DNA of 64,000 bases from an uncultured Caulobacteraceae bacterium (GTDB lineage Bacteria; Pseudomonadota; Alphaproteobacteria; Caulobacterales; Aquidulcibacteraceae), in contig CADEDT010000002.1 in the NCBI GenBank assembly GCA_902826145.1, forward strand, positions 17,194 through 81,193, given 5' to 3'. The notes under the pieces are model-generated. The model had not been told where the DNA came from. It searched no databases and saw only the letters and a program-made list of their open reading frames with translations. Made by a program: the position numbers and the translations under genes. How positions within the stretch are numbered: position 1 is the first letter of the stretch; each line of letters starts with the position of its first letter. Shown here one piece after another: positions 8,334 through 17,474 of the stretch.

Positions 8334-11138
8334 ATGGCCCAGGATCACGACGACGACATCCGCCCTGCGGCGGAGGCCCCGGACGCTTGGACTGAATCCA
8401 TGATCCAGGCGGCGCTCGACACCGGCGTCGCTGTCGAAACGCCTGCCGGGCCCAGCGTCTCCAAGGCGCTGAAGCGAGCCGCCGAGCGCATTGGCGCCTG
8501 GGCCGATGATCCGGCCCTCGGCAAGGATGTGCTGAAACTGATCGAGAGCGGCCGCGCGTTGCTCGATGCGCCGCTGATGCGCGCAGCACTTTCGCCCGGC
8601 GCGGAACTCACCGTCTCCGCCGCACTGCTGCACTGGCCAACGCAACGCAGCGACGAACTTGAAGCCATCGCGCGCGCGCAAACCTTGCTCGCCGCCGGCG
8701 CCAAGCTTGGCATCGCGGGTTCACCATCACCAGCGGCACTTGATGCGCTCGACGCTGCCGCGCGCCTCGCCGATCCAATCGGCCGAGATGGCGCAACCAT
8801 CCTCGTGCGCCCGCACGGCGACGCCGCCACTGAAATCATCGCCGCAGCCACATCGCGTGCACGCGCCAGCGCCGCGCTTGCCGCCGGCGCACGCGCGCTC
8901 GATGCAGCGCTTGCTGAACTCGCCATCGAAGCCGTGCGCAACGGCCTCAACGCTGAACACGGCGGCGTGCAACGCAAAGCCGCCGGCGCGCGCCTCGCCG
9001 GCGCACCCGACGCCGACATCCTCGCTGCGCTCACCGGCGCCGTCGCACGCGGCGCCTACACCGCCGCACTCGACGCGGGTGCCGAGCCCGCGCACCGCCG
9101 CATCACCATCGCCGCGCCGGAAGCTGGCGGCCACGCCCTCACCGCCTTCGCTGACGGCGCCATCGATCCAACCGGCGCCGTTCGCTCTGACGCTGAAGGC
9201 AGCATCATTGGCGCAACCATCTCGCTGCCGCGCTTCATGGGTGATCGTGCCTTCGACAGCGCCGCCTTCGAAGCCGCGATCCGCACACTCGTGCGCGCCC
9301 TCGACGCCGCCCATGGCGGCGCGGGCTCGCCGCGACGCCCAATTCTCATCCGTCTCGAAGGCCTAGCCGCCCTGCTCATGCGCAGCGGCGTCGCCTACGA
9401 TAGCGCAGAAGGCCGCAACATCGGCGCGGGTGTCGCCGCGCTCGCACAAGCCGCGGCCATCTCTGAGAGCGCGGCGCTTGCCGGCGCCAAGAGCGCCTAC
9501 CCGGATTGGTCGCGCACCAAGCGCCAAGAGGATGCGACCGTCAAAACCATCCGCAACGCCGCCAACGCCATCGAAGGCGACATTGCCGAGCATGCGAAGA
9601 CGATCTTCCGCACGCTGCCGGATCTGAAGAACGCGGGCTTGCGCGTTTCCATCAACATCGCCTTCGCCAACGATAGCGGCATCACCCGCGCCATCGGCTC
9701 AACCGCGCCGGGCATCGCGGCAGCGCACACGATCGCGATCTATGGCCAGCGCGAAGACGGCGGCTTCGGCCGCTTGCTGAGCGACGATGCGCGCATCGCG
9801 CTCGCCGCGCTCGGTTATGACGGCGAAGAGATCGCCGCCATCGCCCAACACATCGAAGGCCGTCGCACTCTACGCGGCGCGCCCGGCGTGAACCTCGAAC
9901 GTCTCGCGCAACTCGGCCTCACCGAGCCCGCGCTCGACGCGATCGAAGACGCCGCCGCCGACGCCTTCAACCTCCGCGCTGTCGTCCATCCGCTCGTGAT
10001 CGGCCCCGAGCTTTGCGAAGAAGTGCTGAAGCTGCCGCCCGATGTCGCCGCGGGCAAGCGCGGCGATCTTTTGATGACGCTGGGCTTCAGCGAAGAGGAG
10101 ATCGCGCAAGCCGAAGCCTATTGCCTGGGCGCCGCCGATCTCATCGCGGCGCCGGGCCTGAAGCCCGCGCACGCCAGTATCTTCGCACGCGACATCGCGC
10201 CGGACGCCGAGATTGCCATGGCCGCGGCTGCGGCGCCTTTCGCCAACGTCGCGCTCAACATCACGCTGACGGCGGAGCAAGCTTCACGCCGCAATGCGCT
10301 GCTCGAAGCCGCGCAAGCGGCGGGCGTTGCGCTCATCTCGATCCACACCGAAGCGCCCCCGATCACGCTGACGCTGGCGGACATCGACGAAGACATCGAC
10401 GCGCCACGCGCGCCAGCCGCCACGCCCATCCCGGCATCGGCAGAGGAGCAAGTCCAAGAAGCACCCGCGCGCGTTGAACGCCGCCGCCTGCCCGAGCGAC
10501 GCAAGGGCTACATCCAAAAATCCATCGTCGGCGGTCACAAAGTCTATCTGCACACCGGCGAATACGACGACGGCGAACTCGGCGAGATATTCATCGACCT
10601 GCACAAGGAAGGCGCCGCCTTCCGGTCGCTCATGAACAATTTCGCCATCTCGATCTCGATCGGCCTGCAATACGGCGTGCCGCTCGAAGAATACGTCGAC
10701 GCCTTCCTCTTCACCCGTTTCGAACCGGCCGGCGAAGTCAAAGGCAACGAAACCATCCGTCACGCCACCTCGATCCTCGACTACATCTTCCGCGAGTTGG
10801 CCGTGAGCTATCTCGGCCGCGCCGATCTCGCGCAGGTCGATCCCTTCGACGCACGCGGCGATGGCCTCTCCAAACGCGCCACCGACGCCGAGAGCGCCGC
10901 GCGCCTCATCTCACGCGGCTTCGCGCGCGGCGCCTCACCCGACAATCTGGTGATGCTGCGTCCACGCGCCGTCGTCGAAAACATCCGCGACCGCAAAGAG
11001 CCGCAAGCCACGGCGCCGCCAAAGCCCGTCGCCACCGGCTATCGCAACGACGCCTGCAGCGCCTGCAGCCACTTCACCGTCGAGCAATCCGGCAAATGCG
11101 CCGCCTGCGGCGCGACCGGCGAAGCGAGCGGCGGCTAG
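8334..11138 (+). CDS. TSCPD-domain protein derived from class II ribonucleotide reductase, active-site cysteines lost
   Basis: The protein has 934 residues. From about 723 to 830 it closely matches the C-terminal region of B12-dependent NrdJ ([18 protein letters not shown], then [16 protein letters not shown], then [18 protein letters not shown]). It ends in a zinc-ribbon-like C908-x2-C911-x10-C922-x2-C925. Residues about 290-620 follow the second half of the NrdJ barrel in order: [26 protein letters not shown], the LGYDGEEI...GAPGVN segment, and [10 protein letters not shown]...GAPHLK-like [12 protein letters not shown]. However, the N-P-C-x-E finger loop is gone and the first cysteine in the chain is at 561. 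The catalytic radical cysteine and redox pair are therefore missing. Residues 1-290 are Ala-rich and unrecognised. It cannot be a working reductase; a regulatory or structural role is inferred. An AGGGAGG site precedes the ATG. Its stop overlaps the convergent gene by 4 bp. Confidence 0.85.
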   Translation: MAQDHDDDIRPAAEAPDAWTESMIQAALDTGVAVETPAGPSVSKALKRAAERIGAWADDPALGKDVLKLIESGRALLDAPLMRAALSPGAELTVSAALLHWPTQRSDELEAIARAQTLLAAGAKLGIAGSPSPAALDALDAAARLADPIGRDGATILVRPHGDAATEIIAAATSRARASAALAAGARALDAALAELAIEAVRNGLNAEHGGVQRKAAGARLAGAPDADILAALTGAVARGAYTAALDAGAEPAHRRITIAAPEAGGHALTAFADGAIDPTGAVRSDAEGSIIGATISLPRFMGDRAFDSAAFEAAIRTLVRALDAAHGGAGSPRRPILIRLEGLAALLMRSGVAYDSAEGRNIGAGVAALAQAAAISESAALAGAKSAYPDWSRTKRQEDATVKTIRNAANAIEGDIAEHAKTIFRTLPDLKNAGLRVSINIAFANDSGITRAIGSTAPGIAAAHTIAIYGQREDGGFGRLLSDDARIALAALGYDGEEIAAIAQHIEGRRTLRGAPGVNLERLAQLGLTEPALDAIEDAAADAFNLRAVVHPLVIGPELCEEVLKLPPDVAAGKRGDLLMTLGFSEEEIAQAEAYCLGAADLIAAPGLKPAHASIFARDIAPDAEIAMAAAAAPFANVALNITLTAEQASRRNALLEAAQAAGVALISIHTEAPPITLTLADIDEDIDAPRAPAATPIPASAEEQVQEAPARVERRRLPERRKGYIQKSIVGGHKVYLHTGEYDDGELGEIFIDLHKEGAAFRSLMNNFAISISIGLQYGVPLEEYVDAFLFTRFEPAGEVKGNETIRHATSILDYIFRELAVSYLGRADLAQVDPFDARGDGLSKRATDAESAARLISRGFARGASPDNLVMLRPRAVVENIRDRKEPQATAPPKPVATGYRNDACSACSHFTVEQSGKCAACGATGEASGG

Positions 11139-12241
11139 CCGCTACCCGCTCCCGGATCGCTGTCGCGGAAGCTCATTAGCTTCGCCTGCTGCGTGCGTTC
11201 GAGCGAGCGCATCATCAGGATGAGCCAGTTCCAGACGTCGATGGCGATGGCCGCGAGCCACACGAAGATGATCACAGACCACAGAGTGGCCAGCACCATC
11301 AACACGGCCCCGACGAGGCGTTCTGAGAGGCGTTTCGGATCCCAGGGATTGACGCTCGCGCGCTGATCCTTCGCGTACTGCAGCCGGGCTTCCACTTCAG
11401 CGATACGCGCGGCCTGGTACTCCGCCTGCTGCGTCGCGCGCCGCGCCGCCTGGTCGCCCTGGCGCCACGCGTTCTCCGCCTCCTGCGCCGCACGGCCTAG
11501 CCGGAACTCGTTATCCTTGCGGTCCGCGAGTTCAACGACCGCAGCACGATACTCCGCGCACGTCGTGGCATTGCTACCGCGCCGACGCAGACACGTGTTT
11601 ATCTCCTGATCGAGATTGGTCCGTACGTACTGCACCGTGTCTTCGTTGTACGCGTTGGCCAAGCGATCGATAAACGGCCCACGCACGACCAATGCACCGA
11701 TGAACTCTGCATTGCTGTTCACCTGGTTCTGGTACGCATTGCGCGCCGTCGAACGCGCTTGCTCCAGTTGTTCCGCACTGGCCGGAGCCGCCGCCGGCAC
11801 AGCAATCGCCTCGTTGCGCGCCGTTGCAAGCTCGGTTTCGATTTGCGTGATCTGCTCGTCCAGAAGCTCCACCTGCTGCATCTCGCCGCCCGGATAGAGC
11901 GAGAGCACCGCCGTCGTGATGCCGCCCGAAAGGATCAGCAAGCAGAGCACGAAGATGATGCCGTACCAGATGCGATTGGCGCGGAAGAGCAGGAACACGC
12001 TGCTCTTCTCGTAGTCTTGCTCGGCCTCGCGCGCGTGACGCACGCGATCGATGGCGTCACGCAAGAACGTGAACGGCGTCGTGAAGATCGTGATGAAGAT
12101 GCGTAACAGGCCGCCTAGCGAGTCAACGAGTTGACCGCCCGACAGCACCAAGATCGCGCCCGCGCTGACAGCCGCGAACACGATGACGCCAATGATTGGA
12201 TGCTCAAATAGAAATGCCCACGGCGTGCCGATATCTGGCAT
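11135..12241 (-). CDS. Hypothetical membrane protein with coiled coil
   Basis: This 368-residue protein is not recognised. Hydrophobic segments are at about 14-34, 41-60, 92-115 and 310-337. Between them lies a periplasm- or cytoplasm-exposed region with two helical stretches predicted to coil: 120-175 ([21 protein letters not shown]) and 245-300 (Ala/Gln/Arg/Glu-rich, [19 protein letters not shown]). Two cysteines in [14 protein letters not shown] sit in the central part. It is convergent with the NrdJ-derived gene, overlapping it by 4 bp, with no same-strand neighbour close enough to be an obvious operon. No function is assigned. Confidence 0.75.
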   Translation of the reverse strand: MPDIGTPWAFLFEHPIIGVIVFAAVSAGAILVLSGGQLVDSLGGLLRIFITIFTTPFTFLRDAIDRVRHAREAEQDYEKSSVFLLFRANRIWYGIIFVLCLLILSGGITTAVLSLYPGGEMQQVELLDEQITQIETELATARNEAIAVPAAAPASAEQLEQARSTARNAYQNQVNSNAEFIGALVVRGPFIDRLANAYNEDTVQYVRTNLDQEINTCLRRRGSNATTCAEYRAAVVELADRKDNEFRLGRAAQEAENAWRQGDQAARRATQQAEYQAARIAEVEARLQYAKDQRASVNPWDPKRLSERLVGAVLMVLATLWSVIIFVWLAAIAIDVWNWLILMMRSLERTQQAKLMSFRDSDPGAGSG

Positions 12242-12306
12242 GACCGCCTCCCCCTGTTTTCCCCAGGGTACTATATGACCACAAATGTGAAGGCGGCAAG
12301 ACTACC

Positions 12307-12720
12307 TTAGCGCGTGCGCGGGCCATCGCGTCCGCGCTCGAAGCCGGGCACGTCGCCGAAGCTCACCCAGTCCTGCTTGTTGACGTCATAGACGGAGCGA
12401 TCCGGCGGAAATTGCTCGCTCGCCTCGAAGCATCCTGGCGCAACGCCAACACGCGACGGATCGCGCGATCCCCACCAATACAAGCTCGTCCCGCACGTCG
12501 GACAGAAGAAGGTCGAGAACGTATTGCCGCTGTCCGTCGGCCGCGTGTACTCGCGCGCTTCGCCGATGAACTTCACTGCGCTTCGCTGAAAGTACACGCC
12601 CATCCCAAACGCCGAACCGCTGCGGCGCCGGCAATCAGTGCAATTGCACGCCACCACCGCCTCGCGTTCACCCTCGACCTGCACGCGCAACGCGCCGCAG
12701 CCACATTGTGCTTCTTTCAT
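12307..12720 (-). CDS. GFA (glutathione-dependent formaldehyde-activating/CENP-V) family protein
   Basis: The ATG at 12720 gives 137 residues beginning MKEAQCGCGALRV, the usual GFA start. Zinc-binding cysteines appear in the expected order: CGCG (about 6-9), CNCTDC (about 29-34) and FCPTCGTSLYW (about 75-85). Members are small zinc proteins; a few act on glutathione-formaldehyde adducts, but most have no known substrate. Upstream in-frame sequence is Arg/Cys-rich, overlaps the ABC permease region and is not plausible as coding. It is 37 bp downstream of the permease stop and may be co-transcribed. A second GFA gene is at 20280. Confidence 0.85.
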   Translation of the reverse strand: MKEAQCGCGALRVQVEGEREAVVACNCTDCRRRSGSAFGMGVYFQRSAVKFIGEAREYTRPTDSGNTFSTFFCPTCGTSLYWWGSRDPSRVGVAPGCFEASEQFPPDRSVYDVNKQDWVSFGDVPGFERGRDGPRTR

Positions 12721-12757
12721 AAAACCGAGATAGCGACGCACCCGCGCCGCCACAACG

Positions 12758-14155
12758 TCACATCGATGTGTAGCCGTACCAAAGCACCAGCAACACCAAG
12801 CGCGCCGCGAACGACGATCCCGTGAGCGTCGACAGCACGATCGCCACCAACGCCGCACCCGCGCCCGTCGCCGAAGCCAGAGTCAGTGTCTCAACCGGCG
12901 GATGCCGCACCAGCGCAGGCAGCGCCAGCAAGGTCGACCACAGCGCGCCCGCGACAACGAACGCCACGCGCCGCGCCATTGGCGCGAACGGCGCAACCTT
13001 CGTCAGCGCCACCAGCCCACGCGCCTCGCTCCGTCCCGCATGCGCCGAGAACGCAAACAACAGCAACAGCAGCGCAGCCGGACTCGCCGCATGCCTGAAA
13101 TCCGGCGCGACAGCAGCGATAACAGCGACGACAGCCGCAAGCAGCAGAAACACACGCCCCGACCCAATCAGCCGAAACTCGGCGATTACTAAGCCCAGCG
13201 CATCGGCAACCGCCTGCTTCGCCGCCGGCGCATCCGGCACGACACGCGGCGGCGGGCCTGCGTTCAGCAACTTGCCCAAGCGCCCCGCCAACACCGCGCG
13301 CTTCTTGGCCTTGTGCGGCGCATAGATCAGCCCAGCGACCACGACGAGCGCCACCGCAATCCCGACCCATGCCAAGCGTGACTCGAGATAGCCCGGCGAA
13401 AACAGACCGGCCATCACGTCGAGATCGATCGTCCCGGTCGCCAGAAAGCCGCCGCCGATGGAGAAGCTGTCCGTGCCCGGAGGCGCGCCGTACTTCAGCG
13501 GCGTCACGAAGCCCGCGAAGTCCCACATGTTGGTGGCAAGACTCGAATGCTCAGCCTTGTCCGTCGCGACAGGTGCTGCAATCGAGCCGATCCACACACA
13601 AAAGTACGCGAAGTCGCCAAAGCCCGAGCGCAGCAGCGGGCGCGCATCAAACAGAATGCGCAGCGCCGCGATTCCGATCATCGCCGGCCCCGCGACCACC
13701 CACATTGCGAAGCTCAGCTCCGCCATGTTGAGCGCGTCGCCCTCAAGCATGAATGTCGCCAGATACAAGCCGGCGAGATTGAGCGTCGCCAAGACGGCCA
13801 ACAGCACCGCTGCGTCCGCCACAAACCGTCCCAGCGCGATCGCCACACGCGATCCGGCTGACACTTCCTCAACTTGCCAAGGCTGCCTACGCGTCGTGTT
13901 CGAACGCAAATAGAGCCACGCAATCGGCAGCACGAGCGTGGAAACGATGATGCCCAACGACACGCCCAGGAATGGCGACGTCATCAGCGGCAGCGCATTG
14001 CCAACGGCAATCTTGATCCCGCCGCCGTCTTCGAACGGCAGCATGTAGCGCGCGCCGAGCGGCGCCACGAGCAACATGAGCCAAAGCGCCCGGCTGCGCG
14101 CATAGCGCAGCAGCGAGGTCGTCAGCGACGAACCGGTGATGACAGCCGCGTTCAC
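12758..14155 (-). CDS. ABC transporter permease
   Basis: This 465-residue hydrophobic protein has roughly ten to twelve predicted TMs and is the membrane half of an ABC exporter with the ATPase encoded immediately upstream. The ATPase stop and this start overlap (ATGA), so translation is coupled. There is no solute-binding protein and no typical importer EAA loop. This points to an export or membrane-remodelling ABC-2-like system of unknown substrate. A soluble loop at about 280-325 is basic and Pro-rich. Substrate identity cannot be read from the sequence. Confidence 0.8.
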   Translation of the reverse strand: MNAAVITGSSLTTSLLRYARSRALWLMLLVAPLGARYMLPFEDGGGIKIAVGNALPLMTSPFLGVSLGIIVSTLVLPIAWLYLRSNTTRRQPWQVEEVSAGSRVAIALGRFVADAAVLLAVLATLNLAGLYLATFMLEGDALNMAELSFAMWVVAGPAMIGIAALRILFDARPLLRSGFGDFAYFCVWIGSIAAPVATDKAEHSSLATNMWDFAGFVTPLKYGAPPGTDSFSIGGGFLATGTIDLDVMAGLFSPGYLESRLAWVGIAVALVVVAGLIYAPHKAKKRAVLAGRLGKLLNAGPPPRVVPDAPAAKQAVADALGLVIAEFRLIGSGRVFLLLAAVVAVIAAVAPDFRHAASPAALLLLLFAFSAHAGRSEARGLVALTKVAPFAPMARRVAFVVAGALWSTLLALPALVRHPPVETLTLASATGAGAALVAIVLSTLTGSSFAARLVLLVLWYGYTSM

Positions 14156-14817
14156 TCGACCGGCTCCGGCTGACGCGCTGTTTGAGACGGCGACACCCGC
14201 CCGCCCTCAACGCGCAGCACCTGTACCGCGTGTGGCGCCAGCTCATCCGCCAAGTGCGTCGTCATCACGACGATCGCATCCTTTGCGCGCTCAACGATCA
14301 GCGCACCCAGCTTGCGTGCGGTTTCGCCGTCCAATTCAGCGGTCGGCTCGTCCAAAGCCAACACTTGCGGCGCACCGAGCAGCGCTTGCGCGAAGATCAA
14401 ACGCCGGCGCATGCCGCCGGAGAAGCTGGCGATGCGGTTGTTGATGTCGGCATGAAGTCCAATGGCGTCAGTGATGGCGCCGAATTGCTTGTCGGCCTGC
14501 GTTTGGTTCAGCCCTTTGAGCGCCGCGATGTGTAGTGCGAATTCTCGCGCGGTCAGATCTTCCGGCAGATCAACGGCCTGCGGCGCGTATCCCAATGTCT
14601 TGCGCAACGCGCCACGCGCGCCGTTGCGGCCATTCCAAGCAATTGTCCCGCGGTTCGGCCGCTCCGCCGTCGCGATCAGCCGCAGCAACGTGGACTTGCC
14701 CGCGCCGCTTGGGCCCACCAACAACGTCAAGCCAGGCGTGAACGTGAGCGACACGTCCTCCAGCACGCGCTTGCGCCCGTAGGCTTTGCCTACGTTCTTC
14801 AACTCAAGAGAAGCCAT
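14152..14817 (-). CDS. ABC transporter ATP-binding protein
   Basis: The ATG at 14817 gives 221 residues beginning MASLELKNVGKAYGRKRVLEDV, a standard ABC ATPase opening. Walker A is GPSGAGKST (about 36-44), the signature is FSGGMRRRLIFAQ (about 135-147), and Walker B is LALDEPTAELD (about 155-165), followed by the H-loop in VMTTHLAD. It energises the permease encoded downstream with a 4-bp overlap. Sequence upstream of 14817 reads open but has no conservation with the family and includes a palindromic repeat, so it is not part of the gene. Confidence 0.92.
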   Translation of the reverse strand: MASLELKNVGKAYGRKRVLEDVSLTFTPGLTLLVGPSGAGKSTLLRLIATAERPNRGTIAWNGRNGARGALRKTLGYAPQAVDLPEDLTAREFALHIAALKGLNQTQADKQFGAITDAIGLHADINNRIASFSGGMRRRLIFAQALLGAPQVLALDEPTAELDGETARKLGALIVERAKDAIVVMTTHLADELAPHAVQVLRVEGGRVSPSQTARQPEPVE

Positions 14818-15108
14818 CCTCGCCCTCCGGCCGCTCCAACGGCCTTGGGCGATAGATGCACACGGTAACCGCCGCGGATGCAATCGGCGGATAGGGATGA
14901 GCGCTATCCAACGAACTTGCCTCGTACCGCCTTGAAACGAACGGCCGATGCCAAAATCAATCCGACCGGCTCGACACCAGCGTACACTTCCTCCGTTCCG
15001 CATCATTGAGGGGTCTCCTGGAATTCCGAGCCCGAAGACGAAGCGGAATGTGAGTGAAGCGAGAACGTTGCTGCCGGGGATCGTGAAACCGGCAGGTCCA
15101 GGAGAGGG
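14818..15108. other. Non-coding stretch left of the transposon
   Basis: About 290 bp lie between the ABC ATPase start and the transposon. The first part should hold the promoter of the ABC operon on the minus strand; I cannot pick one out with confidence. The right part, from about 15014, is a structured palindromic repeat interrupted by the transposon insertion. Short open frames cross this region on both strands but none has a believable start or family match. Confidence 0.6.
15014..15105. repeat. Palindromic intergenic repeat with cloverleaf-like folding
   Basis: An outer 9-bp perfect inverted repeat (TCTCCTGGA at 15014-15022 and TCCAGGAGA at 15097-15105) encloses two hairpins: ATTCCG/CGGAAT (15023-15028 with 15044-15049) and CTGCCGG/CCGGCAG (15071-15077 with 15089-15095). 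The transposon inserted at its right edge. Joining the flanks rebuilds a further stem, AGGTCC at 15094-15099 with GGACCT at 18894-18899, around the duplicated target. It is not a tRNA, as there is no T-arm or CCA. It looks like a REP-type or mosaic intergenic repeat; its copy number in the genome is unknown from here. Confidence 0.6.
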
Positions 15109-15133
15109 CCGGTATCTTGGCGCAAGCGCGGGA
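15109..15133 (+). repeat. Left terminal inverted repeat of IS1595 transposon
   Basis: The 25-bp sequence starting CCGGTATCTTGGCGCAAGCG is the exact reverse complement of 18862-18886. It is immediately preceded by GGAGAGGG, which recurs beyond the right end as the target duplication. Confidence 0.93.
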
Positions 15134-15191
15134 AGCGCTTGGCCACTCGCCTTCCGAGGTCTTCTAGATGATCGCTGCTGCGCTGTGCGCG

Positions 15192-16130
15192 CTAGTTGCT
15201 TGGACTTCGTTTCACAGTCCAGAACTGCTGAGAGTCCCATTCCATTCGCAGGAACCCCTCAGCCAAAGCTTCGGCAAGTTCGCTCTCTTCGCGCGGTCCA
15301 ATCCAGCGCAAAAGGAATCCTTGGTCCCAGCTTTCTCCGAGGGTTCGATATCGGATGTAGCCGTAGACGTACAGCGTAGCGCTGTCGGTGCTGCGTATCT
15401 TGTTGAGCGTGTCCCAATCCGTACGAAGCGGAAGTCTCGTCAGTCTAATGGCGTATTTGGTGCCCTGAGGAACCAAGCGCGAGATATCGCGCAGCCTCTC
15501 AGTGTCCTTTGGGGGAAGCACGTCTTTGGGCTTGAAACCTGCACACCAAATGGCGGCGACTTCTTCAATAATGGCGCTGGCTTTTCCGAAATTCTGCACA
15601 GCGATACGAAGGTAAATGTCCTGATCGGCCACCAAAGCGGTGACGCTCTTCGGTTCACCTTTTACAAACGTAAAGAGCTTGAACGGCAGCTTTTGGGGGA
15701 AGTAAATCACACCGCGCTCGACCTCTGTCAGAATGCGCGCGGTGTTTTCTCCGGTACTCTTCGCCTCGCTCCAGAGGAGCGCGGTGTAAACAGCAAGCGC
15801 GAGCGTGCCGAGTACAAGCAACAGCGTCAGCCCAGCAAGCGCGCTTTCCGCGTTTGGCCAGAGCAGCCAGGGCTCCTCTTGTTCATCATAGGCTTCTGCG
15901 CGCAGCTCTTGGCTACCGTCATCGCTGCGAACCGAAAAAAGAATGCCGCTGTTGCGATGTTCGGCGTCGGCTGTTTCCTCATGCTGGCCGCGATTTTGAT
16001 TGGCCGCGTTTAGCGTCGCGGCCACGAACACTGCCGACAAACACAGCACCGATAACGCGCCGATGATTGCGAAGAACAGAAGTACGATGCGTCGGAAGGC
16101 GAGTTGCTCAGACGTCTTCGACTGCAACAT
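15192..16130 (-). CDS. Transposon cargo: hypothetical two-TM membrane protein
   Basis: Starting at the ATG at 16130 gives 312 residues; a TTG at 16151 is possible. TM1 lies at about 15-42 and TM2 at about 98-122. The 50-residue loop between them is acidic. The C-terminal ~190 residues form a soluble domain with WSEAKSTGENTARILTEVERG just after TM2, a layout seen in many uncharacterised membrane-anchored proteins of mobile elements. The start overlaps the end of the DUF6471 gene by 23 bp, so the two are probably translated together. A long open frame on the opposite strand exists but has no start context or domain signal. Function is unknown; a membrane-acting effector is a guess. Confidence 0.7.
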   Translation of the reverse strand: MLQSKTSEQLAFRRIVLLFFAIIGALSVLCLSAVFVAATLNAANQNRGQHEETADAEHRNSGILFSVRSDDGSQELRAEAYDEQEEPWLLWPNAESALAGLTLLLVLGTLALAVYTALLWSEAKSTGENTARILTEVERGVIYFPQKLPFKLFTFVKGEPKSVTALVADQDIYLRIAVQNFGKASAIIEEVAAIWCAGFKPKDVLPPKDTERLRDISRLVPQGTKYAIRLTRLPLRTDWDTLNKIRSTDSATLYVYGYIRYRTLGESWDQGFLLRWIGPREESELAEALAEGFLRMEWDSQQFWTVKRSPSN

Positions 16131-16350
16131 GCGGAAGCCCCAGCGCCGCAACCGTCGCCATGAGGAACGTCGCCGGGAACGTGCCTCGCTTCAGCTTCGA
16201 TTTCACACTGTGCTCTGTTTCGCCTTCTAAGCCATGTTCTGCGAGTGCGTTCGCCAAATCGGCGTAGGTCATCTTCGCTCGCTTCAACTCGGCTTTGACC
16301 CAAGTCGAAAGCCTGTCGGCAAGCTCTTCCTCTGACTTTGCCAGCCCCAT
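16108..16350 (-). CDS. Transposon cargo: DUF6471 domain protein
   Basis: The ATG at 16350 gives 80 residues. The core WVKAELKRAKMTYADLANAL, then SVKSKLKRGTFPATFLMATVAALG, fits the DUF6471 pattern. In this pattern two helices resembling a helix-turn-helix are followed by a K-I-x-R-G-x-F loop. Members are small and often lie next to mobile genes; a DNA-binding role is suspected but not proven. It is the first gene of a leftward pair with the membrane protein. It faces the transposase across a gap with repeated TCATATRTGCTCC motifs that could be its operator. Confidence 0.75.
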   Translation of the reverse strand: MGLAKSEEELADRLSTWVKAELKRAKMTYADLANALAEHGLEGETEHSVKSKLKRGTFPATFLMATVAALGLPHVAVEDV

Positions 16351-16375
16351 AGGTGTCACTCCTGATCGAAAGGGA

Positions 16376-16431
16376 TCATATATGCTCCTTTTCCCCCTGT
16401 CATCCCGCCTAAAAGGTGTCATATGTGCTCC
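16376..16431. promoter_or_regulatory. Direct repeats between divergent DUF6471 and transposase genes, candidate operator
   Basis: TCATATATGCTCC at 16376-16388 and TCATATGTGCTCC at 16419-16431 are near-identical 13-mers with starts 43 bp apart (about four helical turns). A related AGGTGTCA occurs at 16351 and at 16414. They occupy the only intergenic space between the two divergent transposon transcripts. Binding by the DUF6471 protein is an inference from position. Confidence 0.4.
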
Positions 16432-16451
16432 CTCTGGAGCGAATAAGACAC

Positions 16452-17429
16452 GTGGCGGCCCACTTCCTCACCCTCAGCAAAGCAAGGACGCTCTCGTTAG
16501 CGTCCGTGTTTCGCATGAGCGATGCGGAAGCGGAGAAGCTGTTTCGTGATCTGCGCTGGGATGGCGGCGAGCCGAATTGCCCAGCGTGCGGTTCGCTGAA
16601 CCCATACGAGTATCGCCGCAAGACAGGCGCTCTCCAATTCGAGTGCCGCGATTGCAAGAAGCGCTACACGCTCACCTCACAGACGCTATTCGCTTCGCAC
16701 AAGGCGAGCCTGCGCGCTTACCTGGCGTGCGTCGCCGTCGCGATGAACGAAGTAAAAGGCAAATCCGCGCTGGCGCTCTCGCGCGATCTGGACATGAGCT
16801 ACAAGGCCGTCTGGGTTCTGCTGCACAAAATCCGCGAAGCGATGTCAGCAGAGATGAAGGGCCGCGAAGTCGGCGGCGAAGGCTCAACGGTCGAAATCGA
16901 CGGCGGCTACTTCGGCGGTTACGTGAAGCCCGCCAACCTCCGCAAAGATCGCAAGGACCGGCGCCTCCGCGAGAACCAAAGCGGCAAGCGCAAAGTGGTT
17001 GTGGTCGTGCGCGAACGCGGCGGCGAGACGCTTCCGGGCGTGTTCCGCACCGAGGCGCAAGCCATGAGCTTCATCAAGGCGCGCGTTCGCAAGCAAACCC
17101 GTTTGATGGCCGACGAAGCCACGTCATGGGATGCACTGCACGCCCGCTTTGAGATGAAGCGCATCAACCACCAAGAAGCTTACAGCTTCGACGGGGCCTG
17201 CACGAATTGGGCGGAGTCGTTTTTCAGCAGAATGCGTCGCGGCGAGATCGGCCATAACCATCACGTCGCTGGCCCATATCTGCTGCGCTACGCACAGGAA
17301 GCCGCATGGCGCGAAGATGCGCGCCGCGTTGACAACGGCTCACAAGTTCGCCGCGTCGCCTCGCTGGCGCTTGCAAATGCGCCGAGCGTCGATTTCTGCG
17401 GTTACTATCAGCGACACAAGGCACGGTGA
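16452..17429 (+). CDS. IS1595-family transposase (ISSpo3-like)
   Basis: This DDE-type transposase has 325 residues from the GTG at 16452. The stretch AAHFLTLSKARTLSLASVFRM just after it resembles the N-terminus of ISSpo3-type members; an in-frame GTG at 16416 is an alternative. An N-terminal zinc ribbon has C43-x2-C46 and C65-x2-C68. The IS1595 catalytic core follows: D150 in VEIDGGYFGG, D221 in MADEATSWD, and N252/E255 in TNWAESFFSRMRRGEIGHNHH. The frame is intact, with no stop or frameshift. It catalyses movement of the 15109-18886 element. The 185-residue cargo gene starts 45 bp downstream on the same strand. Confidence 0.93.
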   Translation: MAAHFLTLSKARTLSLASVFRMSDAEAEKLFRDLRWDGGEPNCPACGSLNPYEYRRKTGALQFECRDCKKRYTLTSQTLFASHKASLRAYLACVAVAMNEVKGKSALALSRDLDMSYKAVWVLLHKIREAMSAEMKGREVGGEGSTVEIDGGYFGGYVKPANLRKDRKDRRLRENQSGKRKVVVVVRERGGETLPGVFRTEAQAMSFIKARVRKQTRLMADEATSWDALHARFEMKRINHQEAYSFDGACTNWAESFFSRMRRGEIGHNHHVAGPYLLRYAQEAAWREDARRVDNGSQVRRVASLALANAPSVDFCGYYQRHKAR

Positions 17430-17474
17430 AAACGCAAGACCTGTTCAACGGATGTGTGTTAGAATCCGCGTTGA

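Noticed and set aside
8334..11138. A functional B12-dependent ribonucleotide reductase
   Set aside because: The strong C-terminal match invites this call, but the barrel half has no cysteine and the catalytic loop is missing, so it cannot carry the radical chemistry.
15014..15105. A tRNA or tmRNA-like gene suggested by the cloverleaf folding
   Set aside because: There is no acceptor stem of tRNA length, no GTTC T-loop and no anticodon-loop context. The long-range stem and hairpins fit a palindromic intergenic repeat better.
15168..16013. A 281-codon plus-strand open frame opposite the transposon membrane protein
   Set aside because: It is antisense to a better frame that has two clear transmembrane segments and a sensible operon overlap. 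The antisense product has no domain, signal or start context.
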